Positions 8,184-17,073 of a DNA stretch of 64,000 nt are shown here, piece after piece (position 1 is the first letter of the stretch; each line of letters opens with the position of its first letter). The stretch is from CADEDH01 sp963732695 (GTDB lineage: Bacteria > Actinomycetota > Acidimicrobiia > Acidimicrobiales > SZUA-35), in NCBI GenBank assembly GCA_963732695.1, contig CAVTAP010000007.1:62001-126000 (forward strand), written 5' to 3'. The notes beneath the pieces were generated by a model. The model saw nothing but the letters and a program-made list of their open reading frames with translations, searched no databases and was not told where the DNA came from. The position numbers were made by a program, and so were the translations under genes.

Positions 8184-8795
8184 ATGCCTCGATTGAAGGC
8201 TTGGGAGGCCGTCGTAGCAGCTGGGTTCGTGGTGGCCTATTGGGTCATCGTCCTGGCTATTCCGAACGAGGGTCCTGAGTGGCCGACGGGGCTGCGATGG
8301 GTCATCGGGCTCGTGGGTGGAGCCTTAGCTCTGGTTGGAGCAGGCGGCGTTGTGGTATCAATCTTCAGGTCCAAGATGACGGACATTGGCCTCTTCGCGC
8401 TGGTTGGACTAGTCGGTGTTGTCCTGTCTATTGCAGGCATCGTCACGGGCAACAAGCTTGATTTAACTGACGCTCGGCGGCTCGCCATCGGGGTGGGGGG
8501 CACCGCGCTAGCGGGTCTCGTTTATGGAATTACGAGGTTTGATACGATTCGTGCGGCGGCGTCAGTTCCAATTGTCACGTTGCTCATCGGGGTAGCAACT
8601 TGGCCCAACGCTACTTCCTTAATAGGAACAGACGTCCGGACGGAGATTATCAAATGGACGGGGGTGGTACTGGCCGCCGCAGGCGTTGGAGAGGCCGCCA
8701 AGCAGGTGGGCGAGTCTATCGCTGGAGCTAAGTCAGAGGGAGGGCAAGTGGCAGCTCCTGGAGACCTAGCAAGCGTCGACCGCGCCACAACGTAG
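8184..8795 (+). CDS. Hypothetical multi-pass membrane protein (cargo cassette gene 3)
   Basis: A 203-residue protein with about five predicted membrane helices: AVVAAGFVVAYWVIVLAI, WVIGLVGGALALVGAGGVVV, IGLFALVGLVGVVLSIAGIV, LAIGVGGTALAGLVYGI and VPIVTLLIGVATW, then a short helical tail (GEAAKQVGESIAGAKSE). I do not recognise the family. The ATG at 8184 is chosen because GGAGGGG lies seven bases upstream; an in-frame GTG/ATG region from 8124 lacks such a site. It lies 96 bp downstream of the hydrolase gene on the same strand and may belong to the same unit. Its tail is convergent with the methyltransferase gene 21 bp away. Confidence 0.75.
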   Translation: MPRLKAWEAVVAAGFVVAYWVIVLAIPNEGPEWPTGLRWVIGLVGGALALVGAGGVVVSIFRSKMTDIGLFALVGLVGVVLSIAGIVTGNKLDLTDARRLAIGVGGTALAGLVYGITRFDTIRAAASVPIVTLLIGVATWPNATSLIGTDVRTEIIKWTGVVLAAAGVGEAAKQVGESIAGAKSEGGQVAAPGDLASVDRATT

Positions 8796-8816
8796 GCTCC
8801 GTTCGACCGGGAAGAA

Positions 8817-9620
8817 TTAGGAGCTTCGAGCGATCAGGACGATTGAGTAGCTTCCTGAGAGATCGGAGGGATTCGGCATACCGAGAAGGAAAGCCAGCTT
8901 CCGAACCACAGATGGATCGTGGAGACCAGTAACTCTCTCAGAAGGTTCCATCTCGAGGATTGAATCTTCGATCTTACGGTCTCGGGCCATGATCCGCCCG
9001 ATCTCTCCCTGGCCCAAACGATGCACAACTGAGAACCCGGTCTGGTTGAGAAGTTTCTCTAGGTCATCAAAGGTGTAGGCTCGGCGGTGTTCTCGGTTAT
9101 TTGGCAGGCGCGCCATATCGAATGACTCAGACGAAGCGTCTGGTACGGAGACGAGAAGCAGCCCGTCCGGTTGAAGAAGCAGCCTAGCTACCTCCAGAAG
9201 CCTCTCCGGATGTAGTAAATGCTCAAGTACCTCGAAGCAGGTTGCGCCGTGAAATGCTCCTGGCTGTAAGTCGCCAATGTCGCAGGCCTCGAAGTCCATT
9301 TGCCGGAGCTTGACTCGACGCTTGAGGGACTTTGAAGCATCGAGGAGCCGTCTGGACGGCTCAAGGTCGTAGTCGACCCCTACGATTCTAGAGCGACGGA
9401 CTCTGGCCAGCTCACGAATCCCGTATCCGATCCCGCACCCGAGATCAAGCAGATTCGTCGCTTCTTGGATAGCAAAGAACTCCGCAGCGAACAGGTAGCG
9501 ACCGAGATGCTCGATCTTTATCCAGGGATCTACTTCCTGGTCGCTCTGATCGTATGGATCTACCGGGGGCCAGTTCGATCCACCGCGCAGACCAGTATCG
9601 AGAGATTGGTTCGAGGTCAT
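8817..9620 (-). CDS. Class I SAM-dependent methyltransferase
   Basis: A 267-residue protein with a classic methyltransferase fold. Motif I is NLLDLGCGIGYGIREL (about residues 56-71), the acidic residue ending strand 2 is in VGVDYDLEP, motif II-like DFEACDIGDL, and the post-motif EVLEHLLHPERLL resembles UbiE/methyltransferase-11 proteins. The C-terminal SYSIVLIARSS is a typical last strand. Substrate unknown. Its ATG overlaps the stop of the TPR gene by 4 bp (9617-9620), so the two are translationally coupled and probably act together. It is inside the inner element and has lower GC than the chromosome. Confidence 0.85.
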   Translation of the reverse strand: MTSNQSLDTGLRGGSNWPPVDPYDQSDQEVDPWIKIEHLGRYLFAAEFFAIQEATNLLDLGCGIGYGIRELARVRRSRIVGVDYDLEPSRRLLDASKSLKRRVKLRQMDFEACDIGDLQPGAFHGATCFEVLEHLLHPERLLEVARLLLQPDGLLLVSVPDASSESFDMARLPNNREHRRAYTFDDLEKLLNQTGFSVVHRLGQGEIGRIMARDRKIEDSILEMEPSERVTGLHDPSVVRKLAFLLGMPNPSDLSGSYSIVLIARSS

Positions 9621-10978
9621 ATCCGTTCACCGGCATCCAGATCGGCCAGCAAGCCTTCGAAGTCCGTCTGGTGCCACACGAACCCAGACTGCTCCTGGAT
9701 GGCTTGGCCTTCGAGGAGATAAGAGTGCCGAGCGGCCACGGGCTCAGGCCTGACCGATGCTAGCAGCAGTAGGGCCTCGAGCTGCTGGCGGACGAACCCC
9801 GAGGAGTGAGCGATCGCCAGCGCCTGCATGGCTGATCCCGCCGCGTGCTCGAGGTTGCCAGCGCTGTACTGCAGCGTTCCGGAGGTGACGGCGACCTCCG
9901 CTGCGAGCCAGTCGTAGCTCATGTTGATCGCAATCCGGTGCGCGTCGTCGACGAGGGCTCGAGCCAAGGCGAGGTCGCCCGTGGCGATGGCGATGTCCGC
10001 GCGAGCACGGGCGATGTGTCCGGCGTAGTCAAGCATCGTAGGCCCAGAGCTTGGTGCCCGGCAGATGACCGCTTCGGCCTGGTCGAGAAGATCGAGCGCC
10101 TGATCGTACTCGCATTGCCATCTATGGAGTTCTGCGTGCATCCGATACATGAGCACGAGAAACGGGTCGTCTCTGAGTGATACGCAGAGTAGCTCCTGTG
10201 TTTCCGAGAAGAGTTGGGAGGACCGTTCGACGTCACCGAGGCCAGCCATGACCAGCGCAGCCCGGCCGCCGTACAGGTAGTTCAGCTGTCCGAGGCACGA
10301 CGGGACGTCAAATTGAGGCAGACCTAGTCGTTGCGATGCGCGAGAGTACTGGCCCAGCTCAACCAAAAGCTCCGTTTGATCGAGTAAGGCATTGCAGCGC
10401 GCCAGATCCGAGGCGCCGTCGGCGTCGATGACTGCCTGATAGCTGGCCAAGGCAGCTTCGGTGTAGCCCGATTTGGAGGCAAACCAGGCTGACCTGTTGA
10501 GGGCGAGAAATCTTGCCCCAAGATCGATACCGACCGTGGCGTCGAGGCGGGCGACGATCTTTCGGCTGAGCGCGAAGGCGAGGCGCTGGTCGCCGCTGGA
10601 CACGAGTCTGGGGCTCAGGTTCCAGGTGTCGGAGAAGAGGATGTCGCTGGCGAGTTCCGGCTGTCCGGCGTGAAGGGCCAACTCGGAAGCGCCCAGGAGT
10701 TGTTCGGACGTGGCGTCGGCGTTCGGTAGTCCCATCCATGACTTGGTCCGAACGTTCAAGAGTCCTGCCGCGATGGTGGCGGTGAGCTGCGGGTCTTCTG
10801 AACGTGCGAAATCAGCAACAAGTCGATGAACGTGGAGCGCTCCATCGGAGACCTCTGCGTCGATGAGCGATCGTCGTTGGAGGTTCATGATTGCGGACGT
10901 GAGGTGAACGAGGTTGGAGATGTCCGGCAGCGCCGAGCGGATCTCCGTACATCGCGGATAAACGTGACACCGGCACCC
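9617..10978 (-). pseudogene. C-terminal part of a STAND (NB-ARC-like) TPR protein
   Basis: About 450 residues. It begins in what looks like the winged-helix end of a STAND ATPase (LTSAIMNLQRRSLIDAE, then LHVHRLVADFARSE) and continues with many TPR-like helical repeats: WFASKSGYTEAALASYQAV, QTELLVELGQYSRASQR, AGLGDVERSSQLFSETQ, WQCEYDQALDLLDQAEA, IATGDLALARALVDDA and YSAGNLEHAAGSAMQAL. The Walker A and B parts expected upstream are absent, and the frame runs into the antisense of the replication gene (open to 11182 without a credible start; the first ATG is at 10888). I read this as an N-terminally truncated gene, cut where the rep module begins, though a shortened product may still be made. 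It overlaps the methyltransferase gene by 4 bp. Confidence 0.65.
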
Positions 10979-11031
10979 CCATCGAGGTGTGAGCGCCGAA
11001 CGGGAGGCCTTGGTAAGTCGAGGCAGGGCCG

Positions 11032-12333
11032 ATGGTGACGGCCACCGGCACGGCCCGGCGCAGCACCGGAGACGCCTGGCTCGATGCCCTAGCGGCGACC
11101 GAGGACGCAGAGCAGCGGCGGCACGAGCGGCTGGTGCGGGAAGACCAGGTCCAGCGGCTGAACCGGCAGCTCCTCGGACCAAGGAAGGACGACGAGACCG
11201 GTGAGTGGTCGAAGAAGCACCGGGCCGGTACCTGCGGGCTCGCGCACTCCGGGCGGGTGGAGATGGGCTACGTCACCGTCCCCGACGGGCCCGACGCGGG
11301 GCAGCTCCGAGGCGTCGTGGTGTGCGCGGCAGCGAACCTGTGTCTTCGGTGTGCGATCAAGATCGCTGCCGCCAGGGCCCGCCAGATCGAGCTGCTGGCC
11401 GCCGTGATGAAGGCGCTCGGGTTCCACTGCTACATGGTCACCCCGACCTTCTCCCACGCCCGCAGCGACAGCCTGGCGGTGAGCTACCAGGACATGATGG
11501 ATGCCTGGACCGCCCTGCGGCAGTCACGCCTATTCCGCAAGCTCACCGCCGGAGGCGGCGGGTTCTGCCGCCAGGTCGAAGTCACCTGGTCCCTGGCCAA
11601 CGGGTTCCACCCCCACCTCCACATCCTCGTCTGGTCCAAGCTCGACCTGGACGCCGACAGCGACTGGGGACCATCGCAGGTCGACGAGATGGAACACGCC
11701 CTGTGGCGGGAGTGGTCCTCCCAGATGGGAAAGGCCGGGCGGAACGTCTCCGAGGAGCACGGCATCACGCTCGTCCGAGCGGATGACCCAGCCATGGGCC
11801 GCTACCTGGCCAAGGTCGGCCTTGAGCTGACCATGGGCGCCCTCAAGACCGGGCGCCACGACTCCTGGTCGATGTGGGAGATCGCCGCCACCGCAGCGAA
11901 CCCCGATCCCACGATCCCCGACGAGGTCCGGGCCCGATGCCGGGCACTGTGGGCCGAATACGCCGCCGTAGTCAGGGGCCGGCGCATGTTCGCCACATCA
12001 CACGGGCTGCTGAAGCGGGCCGGGGTAAAGGAACTCGACGAGAAGGCCGAGGCGGAACGCCAGCTTGGCGAGTTCATGCCATACGTGGCCGCCGACACCC
12101 CGGTGTACTCAGCCGCCGACAAGGCCGGCGTGATCCCGGAACTGAAGGGCCTCCTCGCCTCCCGGGCTGCTCCTGAGGTGCTGGCCACGGTGCTCAGCCG
12201 CCGGCTCGGTCGCCAAGTCACCTTCGAGCCTCCGGACGATGATGTGGCGCTGCCGCTGTTGCGGTTGAAAACGGTGGTTGGTCGGCATCCAGCGAACCAA
12301 GTGCACCGTACCCTTTCGCGCCATTCGCCGTGA
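11032..12333 (+). CDS. rep: Rolling-circle replication initiator (HUH endonuclease)
   Basis: A 433-residue plasmid-type Rep protein that nicks the double-strand origin and starts rolling-circle replication. The HUH motif is FHPHLHILVW (about residues 190-199), the tyrosine motif is MGRYLAKVG (about 255-263), and paired Cys (CGLAH about 69, CLRCAIK about 105) suggest a zinc-binding site found in many actinobacterial and archaeal Rep proteins. The N-terminal arginine-rich helix and the C-terminal part (from about 360) are poorly conserved. Start ATG at 11032 is preceded by GAGGCAGGG. The gene lies in the middle of the inner element, GC is chromosome-like, and it abuts the truncated TPR gene on the opposite strand. 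It implies an extrachromosomal replicative state after excision. Confidence 0.82.
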   Translation: MVTATGTARRSTGDAWLDALAATEDAEQRRHERLVREDQVQRLNRQLLGPRKDDETGEWSKKHRAGTCGLAHSGRVEMGYVTVPDGPDAGQLRGVVVCAAANLCLRCAIKIAAARARQIELLAAVMKALGFHCYMVTPTFSHARSDSLAVSYQDMMDAWTALRQSRLFRKLTAGGGGFCRQVEVTWSLANGFHPHLHILVWSKLDLDADSDWGPSQVDEMEHALWREWSSQMGKAGRNVSEEHGITLVRADDPAMGRYLAKVGLELTMGALKTGRHDSWSMWEIAATAANPDPTIPDEVRARCRALWAEYAAVVRGRRMFATSHGLLKRAGVKELDEKAEAERQLGEFMPYVAADTPVYSAADKAGVIPELKGLLASRAAPEVLATVLSRRLGRQVTFEPPDDDVALPLLRLKTVVGRHPANQVHRTLSRHSP

Positions 12334-12513
12334 GCTGGTCGATCGCCTATTGCGCTCTCGAAAGCCGATCCAGATGAAAAGGCTCCTAGCTCTCCCCTAG
12401 TCGCCTCATACGGTGAGCCGCAGTCGAGGAGTCCTGTAGCCCACAGGACCGTCATCGGCAGAAACCAATTGGCGCACTCGCGACGGGGGAGTGAAGGCTC
12501 GAAACTAGACCGC

Positions 12514-12519
12514 TACACT
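12514..12519 (+). promoter_or_regulatory. Candidate -10 hexamer before 12529 gene
   Basis: TACACT lies nine bases before the GTG at 12529, with no Shine-Dalgarno sequence, so a leaderless or very short leader is likely. Confidence 0.35.
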
Positions 12520-12528
12520 CGCTAGCGC

Positions 12529-13377
12529 GTGGTGTGGCTTCAGCGGATTACTCGGCCGGCGGCCCGATTCAGTAGGGCCTCATGGACATTGATCGTGACC
12601 CACCTCATGCTTTTTGACGTGCTAGCGCTGGTAATAGCTATTGGGCTGGGAACCGCGCTTATTCTGAACCAGCCTAGCAACTCTTCGCTCTCTAGCTTGG
12701 GTGTAGCCCTAGTTGGCGGCGGCGTTATTGGCTGCTTCCTGGTCATCATAGAAGCGACCATCGACGCACGGAGGGAGGAAAAGGCGGCGGACCGCTTCGC
12801 CGTAGAACAGGAGCGGGATAGGGTCTATGCGGATGCGCGACTCGGGGGCGGGATTGTGCTCGCACTAGCCGAGCTTGATCCCGACCGCTCAGTTGGTGCT
12901 CTCGCCCGACTCGTCGAGAAGGGCTGCTGGGTGTTGACCTCTCACTGGGCACTGGCATGTCATCTGAACCGGGTGGATAAGGGAGAAGAGGTCTGGCTGG
13001 GTAAGGAACTGTCGCTCGGTCGAATGCGTCCGATAGTCGCGCTCTATACGAGCGACCTGACGGAAATTCGCCGCAAGGCCGCTTTGGAGCTGAGCCACGA
13101 CCTCGAGGCGGTCTTGCTCGTAAGTGACTGGGTGTCGTTGCCCGTGGAGAACGCTACGCAAGCGATCCTCTACTACCTTCAGGAACTTCGCGCTATCAAG
13201 CAAGCGGCCGATGCCCTAGCGGCGGGTGAACTTGACTGGCCCACTTACTCTGATCATCTATACGAGGCTTTCCATCGGGTCGAAGGTCAGGTGATGCTTA
13301 GTGTGAGCGCCAGGGCGGAGGGCCGCTTGGATGTGTCGGGCTGGGTGCGCGAACCTTGGTGGCTCACCGGGCGTTGA
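12529..13377 (+). CDS. Hypothetical membrane-anchored protein
   Basis: A 282-residue protein of unknown family. Two hydrophobic segments (about residues 17-42, LIVTHLMLFDVLALVIAIGLG, and 55-78, SLGVALVGGGVIGCFLVII) are followed by a basic/acidic linker and a soluble helical domain of about 200 residues that ends in PWWLTGR. The soluble part looks all-alpha and has no catalytic motif I can see. Start GTG at 12529; GTG at 12532 is equally possible. It is a single gene downstream of rep inside the element. Confidence 0.65.
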   Translation: MVWLQRITRPAARFSRASWTLIVTHLMLFDVLALVIAIGLGTALILNQPSNSSLSSLGVALVGGGVIGCFLVIIEATIDARREEKAADRFAVEQERDRVYADARLGGGIVLALAELDPDRSVGALARLVEKGCWVLTSHWALACHLNRVDKGEEVWLGKELSLGRMRPIVALYTSDLTEIRRKAALELSHDLEAVLLVSDWVSLPVENATQAILYYLQELRAIKQAADALAAGELDWPTYSDHLYEAFHRVEGQVMLSVSARAEGRLDVSGWVREPWWLTGR

Positions 13378-13629
13378 AACTTTCTCGTGAGAGCCCTAGG
13401 CGCCGAAGGGTCGATGACATCGAGAGGAGTGCCTGGGACGCTAGAAGCAGTGCGCATCTGCCGGCCAGATGGGTAGCTATAGTTGAGCTTCACATCGAGA
13501 TGGTCGCGATGCTGATGCTCGATGGTAGCACTTGACCATCCAGTTTGAGAGCGCCTGATCTTGTGAGAGTGCGGGCCTTCCCTGCGGGGCGTCAGCGATC
13601 ACTGCTCGAACTGGGTATACGCGATCGCT

Positions 13630-14202
13630 TCAGGCAACATTAGGATCTGAATCTCGCTGGTCACTTGGTCGAGCGTAGTCCCCCGGTGCGAGTCGAGGCC
13701 GCTCCCAAGATTCTTTCTGGCCGAGATCTGGGCTTGCCTGCGAAGCGATCAAGCTTCGAATCATCTGACTTATCACCCACCAGATTCGAGCAAATTTGAT
13801 CAGCGTGAGGCTGATTAGGGCTACAGAAAGGTTGGCCTCCAAGTCTCCATGTTTTGATCTATCAAGCCAATAGAGCGATGTAAAGCCAAGGGTACAAAGA
13901 ACCAGGAATCCCAGCGGAATGACTATATGCCCATGAAGCGTCTTCGGAAATCTGATAATGATATAGTGAAGTCGAGCCGAAGGCGTGACAGACAGAACAA
14001 GAGTAATAACGATCGTGGCGAGCGACAACAGGATGCCTGACGACGCCGCAAGAGTCTGAACCCAGGAGCCCCGTTCGTCGACTCCCACCAGCGGTAGCAG
14101 CTCGTATCTGTACTGGGCGGCGACAGCAAATCCTACGATTAGCAGGTCGAGGTACTGACGATCGATCCAGCCCTCGACAACAGCCTCAATCCGGTTCCGC
14201 AT
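13630..14202 (-). CDS. Hypothetical four-helix membrane protein
   Basis: A 190-residue protein with hydrophobic segments at about 15-30 (YLDLLIVGFAVAAQY), 47-72 (LAASSGILLSLATIVITLVLSV), 88-110 (HIVIPLGFLVLCTLGFTSLYW) and 120-140 (LSVALISLTLIKFARIWWVI), and a polar C-terminus. No family recognised. The ATG at 14202 overlaps the upstream interrupted gene by 17 bp, which fixes the start and shows the two formed one unit. Its expression may now depend on the inserted IS66 copy or on read-through. Confidence 0.65.
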   Translation of the reverse strand: MRNRIEAVVEGWIDRQYLDLLIVGFAVAAQYRYELLPLVGVDERGSWVQTLAASSGILLSLATIVITLVLSVTPSARLHYIIIRFPKTLHGHIVIPLGFLVLCTLGFTSLYWLDRSKHGDLEANLSVALISLTLIKFARIWWVISQMIRSLIASQASPDLGQKESWERPRLAPGDYARPSDQRDSDPNVA

Positions 14203-14832
14203 CGCCGAATCTCCATTCTTCGATCGCGCGACGTATCGACTCCAACTGCTGTTCGTAGCCTTCGAACAGTAGCTCCGCGAAGTCCGGAACATCGAGCTTC
14301 CGATCATCAGACAGTGTGAGGTAGACCTTTGCGAACACTCTGTTTCGCCTTAGGTTGATATTCCCGTGCCCCCTGACCGTAACGTTTGCCACTTCCAGCT
14401 CTGGCAAGAACTCGAGAATCTCTTCCAGTTGATCACGCGTGCTATTGGAGAAGCTTCGTTGCTGTTCAGTGCCTTCAGGCTGTCCTAACTCTACCCCAAT
14501 TTCGGCGGCAAGAGGATTGTAGTCAGCTGCTGCACGCAAACTGGCGGCAAAGCCTCCTGAGGTCAGGGACTCGAACTCAGCGATCTTGTCGCGACGGATC
14601 TTGAGTGCGATTCGGTTAATTAGCGACCGTCGATCACCAAGTTGGGCCAAAGGGTAGCCATCGGTTAGCGGAACGAGATGGAGTTTATGTCTCGTGTGTA
14701 CTGAGAGCCAATTACCGAGGCGAACGTGGCCTGGACTTTTCTTCGACGTCCGAACAAGGCCAACGATATCATTCGGAAAGAATGCGGCATACGAAGCATC
14801 TACTATGCCCTTTCCATCCTCAAGAAACAAAG
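14186..14832 (-). pseudogene. 3' part of IS66-interrupted cargo gene
   Basis: The C-terminal ~215 residues of a protein of unknown function (LFLEDGKGIVDASYAAFFPNDIVGLV..., ending EEWRFGDAEPD). It looks soluble, with a probable mixed alpha/beta fold and a charged helical end. The 5' part lies beyond the IS at 16397-16666; when the IS and one copy of the 8-bp target duplication are removed, the frame reads PLVEYKGQVEP-LFLEDGKG across the junction. One further single-base frameshift in the 5' part, near 16440, is needed to join the two halves. Confidence 0.75.
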
Positions 14833-14840
14833 GTTCGACC
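14833..14840 (+). repeat. IS66 target-site duplication, left copy
   Basis: GTTCGACC, directly before the inverted repeat at 14841. An identical copy follows the other end at 16389-16396. Eight bases is the target-duplication length of IS66 elements. Confidence 0.95.
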
Positions 14841-16388
14841 GTAACTGCTCAGCTGGTGGGTAGCCAGGGTGGTCCGGTGTAGAGGCGTTGGAGGAGGGGG
14901 AGGGTGGGTTGGTCGTGTTTGTGGCCGGTTTGAATGTAGGACCGGATGGTGCAGAAGGCGGCGGCGTGGGTGGGGTTGCGGAACAGGCCACTGATCTTGT
15001 CGTGGATCTTGCACATCCTCAGTGACCTCTCGGCGTGGTTGTTCGACGCCGGGACCACTGTGGTGTCGAGGAGGCGGAGGATCTGGTCGACCTCGAGACG
15101 GAAGCGGGTGGCGAGGTTCCAGGCGTCGCGGTCTTTGGGGAGCCAGCCACCCCGGTTGCGTCGTCGGGGTGGCGGCCCGGCCGGGAGGGTGTCGAAGGCC
15201 AGGGTGAGGGTCTGCTCGTAGCGGCGGCGGATCGGGTCGGCGATCTCGGCCGGGACACGGTCGAGGCCGGCGGCGAGGGCGTGGTGGGTGGCGGCCTGGG
15301 CGTCGACCAGGACTCGACGCATCTGCTCGGCCCAACCGGTGTGCTTGTGCCAGGCGCCGACATCGATGAGGTGACGGTCGAGGTGAGCATGGCATTGAGC
15401 GTGACCGGCCTCAGCCAGCTCGGTGGCGGTGTAGACGTTCAGGCCGTCGTGCATGATCACCCCCCGGTAGTTGTCCAAGACCCCGACCGCGGTGATCGCC
15501 TCGATCCCACGGCTCGGGTGATGAGCCAACAACGTCAAGGCGTCGGTCGACACGGTATGCACGAACGACGAGCCCGTCCCGCACCGGACCGGGGTCTCAT
15601 CAGCACACACCACCGGCGCGGCCTGGAGCAGAGCTTTCACCTCGGCGATGAACGGCGCCAGGCGCTCGGCGGTGTCCAGGGTCCAGTTGGCCAGAGTGCC
15701 CTCCGACACCGGGGCGCCGAACAGGGCCTCCATCGCCTCGTGCGCCCGTTCCAACGGCACGTGCTGTCGGACCATCAGATACACCGCCGCTGCTTTGACC
15801 CCTGGGCCCCAACACGTCGGACCGGTCGCCTCCGCCGGGAACGCTCCGACGGTGACATAACCGCACAGGCATCGCCGCTTCTCCACGACATGATCGGTGA
15901 CCACGAGGCGCGGTTCAGGGATATCGACCACCTGCCGAGTGGCCGTGCCGACCACTACCGCGCCGGCGAGATCGGCGGCGCAGTGGTCGCAGCACACCGG
16001 TGTGTGGGTCACCGTCACCTCCGGTTCCCGGCGGCGCATCGTCACCCCCGGCGCACCGGGCTGCTTGCCCGGTCGACGACCCGACTCACCAGAACCATCC
16101 CGGCGGGCCGCCTTGCGGGCTTCACGCTCATCAGCCCGACGCTGTCGGCGATCCTTACCATCACGCGACGGCGGCAACGACGAGTTCCCCGAATCCCGAC
16201 CCAGCCGATCCTTCAACGCCTCCAACTCGGCCCGCAGCTCAGCGATCACCGCAGCCTGGGCCGCCACGATCGCCTCCAACTCAACGATCCGCTCCTCCGG
16301 TGACACGCCTCAGATCATACGAATCCACGCGCCCCCAGTGGTGGACCAACACCAACCGCGCGAATCACCCCACCAGCTGAGCAGTTAC
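14841..16388 (-). mobile_element. IS66-family insertion sequence, 1548 bp
   Basis: Both ends carry a perfect 20-bp inverted repeat, GTAACTGCTCAGCTGGTGGG (14841-14860 and the complement at 16369-16388), flanked by an 8-bp direct duplication. It holds one transposase gene and no tnpA/tnpB, so it belongs to the single-gene IS66 type (ISBst12-like). The intact ends, intact gene and perfect duplication point to recent transposition into the cargo gene. Confidence 0.95.
14849..16306 (-). CDS. tnpC: IS66 family transposase
   Basis: A 485-residue DDE transposase of the IS66 family. Features in order: an N-terminal coiled coil (ELEAIVAAQAAVIAELRAELEALKD, about residues 6-34) followed by the family signature RDSGNSSLPPSRDG; a helix-turn-helix/linker rich in Arg; a zinc-finger-like region with CCDHC and a Cys pair in RRCLCGY; the catalytic core with VCADETPVR (first Asp), HDGLNVY, HCHAHL-type region and NNHAERSLRMCKI containing the last Glu. 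Length is normal for IS66 TnpC. It starts 82 bp inside the right end and ends 8 bp from the left end of the element. The C-terminus (HKHDQPTLPLLQRLYTG) is also typical. Confidence 0.95.
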   Translation of the reverse strand: MSPEERIVELEAIVAAQAAVIAELRAELEALKDRLGRDSGNSSLPPSRDGKDRRQRRADEREARKAARRDGSGESGRRPGKQPGAPGVTMRRREPEVTVTHTPVCCDHCAADLAGAVVVGTATRQVVDIPEPRLVVTDHVVEKRRCLCGYVTVGAFPAEATGPTCWGPGVKAAAVYLMVRQHVPLERAHEAMEALFGAPVSEGTLANWTLDTAERLAPFIAEVKALLQAAPVVCADETPVRCGTGSSFVHTVSTDALTLLAHHPSRGIEAITAVGVLDNYRGVIMHDGLNVYTATELAEAGHAQCHAHLDRHLIDVGAWHKHTGWAEQMRRVLVDAQAATHHALAAGLDRVPAEIADPIRRRYEQTLTLAFDTLPAGPPPRRRNRGGWLPKDRDAWNLATRFRLEVDQILRLLDTTVVPASNNHAERSLRMCKIHDKISGLFRNPTHAAAFCTIRSYIQTGHKHDQPTLPLLQRLYTGPPWLPTS

Positions 16389-16396
16389 GTTCGACC
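16389..16396 (+). repeat. IS66 target-site duplication, right copy
   Basis: GTTCGACC, directly after the right inverted repeat; identical to 14833-14840. Confidence 0.95.
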
Positions 16397-16666
16397 TGAC
16401 CCTTGTACTCGACGAGGGGGCCGATGCAGACGATCCTTAAGGTAGCATCCTACGATCGGCCGAGGCCCGTTCTCATGTAGGAGACAAAAGGTCTCTGCTC
16501 CAAACAGCGTCTCCTCGGTTCGATACTCGGGCGCAGCTGGATCAGCAAGACGGAACTCATCAAGGACGGCGTCGAGCGGGTACTTTCCGACCTCAAATGT
16601 TGGGTTTGGGCTATCGGGCAGGATTAGAAAGAAGTAGACCTTCATCTCTTTGGCTTTGCCGGTCAT
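16397..16666 (-). pseudogene. 5' part of IS66-interrupted cargo gene
   Basis: The N-terminal ~80-90 residues of the interrupted protein: MTGKAKEMKVYFFLILPD, then DAVLDEFRLADPAAPEY and ETFCLLHENGPRPIVGCYLKD. After that point the frame must shift by one base (near 16440) to read IGPLVEYKGQVEP into the IS target site. ATG at 16666 is seven bases after TACAGT, so the original gene was probably leaderless; ATG at 16645 is an alternative. No function can be assigned. Confidence 0.65.
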
Positions 16667-17073
16667 GCAACATACTGTACGCGGAAATGGCGTAGATGGT
16701 GGCACTCTCTGCGCTAGTAGGGTCTCGTCTGTTGACACAACGTCAAGTATGCGGACGGGGTGTGACACCGAGGAGGCGGAAGCTAGGGCGGCCCAAGGGT
16801 CAGGCGTCTTCCGTTGACGCGACGTACCGTGCCCGTTGATGATGGTGGGCAGAGTGCCGCTCTAGGAAAGGTGGGACTTTGTACTCATGGTGGCTCGGCA
16901 CCTCCCCCTGGTGATCAGCGAAGCAAGCGTGAATGCCTCACCGCTCAGCCGAACGCAATCCGTTGGCGGTGTCTGTTGGTCCACCGCTGCGCCAAGGTTG
17001 AACGGCGAGGGGGATGCTCGATGTCTCATTATGCTCAGTTCTGGTCCCGGGCCGGCTGACTGACGGAGCAACG
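16667..17073. other. Intergenic stretch upstream of 17074 gene
   Basis: About 400 bp between two divergent genes. Apart from the TACAGT hexamer of the minus-strand gene (16674-16679) I see no gene or repeat. Short open frames here have no family resemblance. Confidence 0.4.

Noticed and set aside
14830..14850. ATG near 14830 as a real start of the 14186 gene
   Set aside because: The upstream side is the IS66 end, and the sequence continues in frame across the target duplication to the other side, so the ATG is internal.
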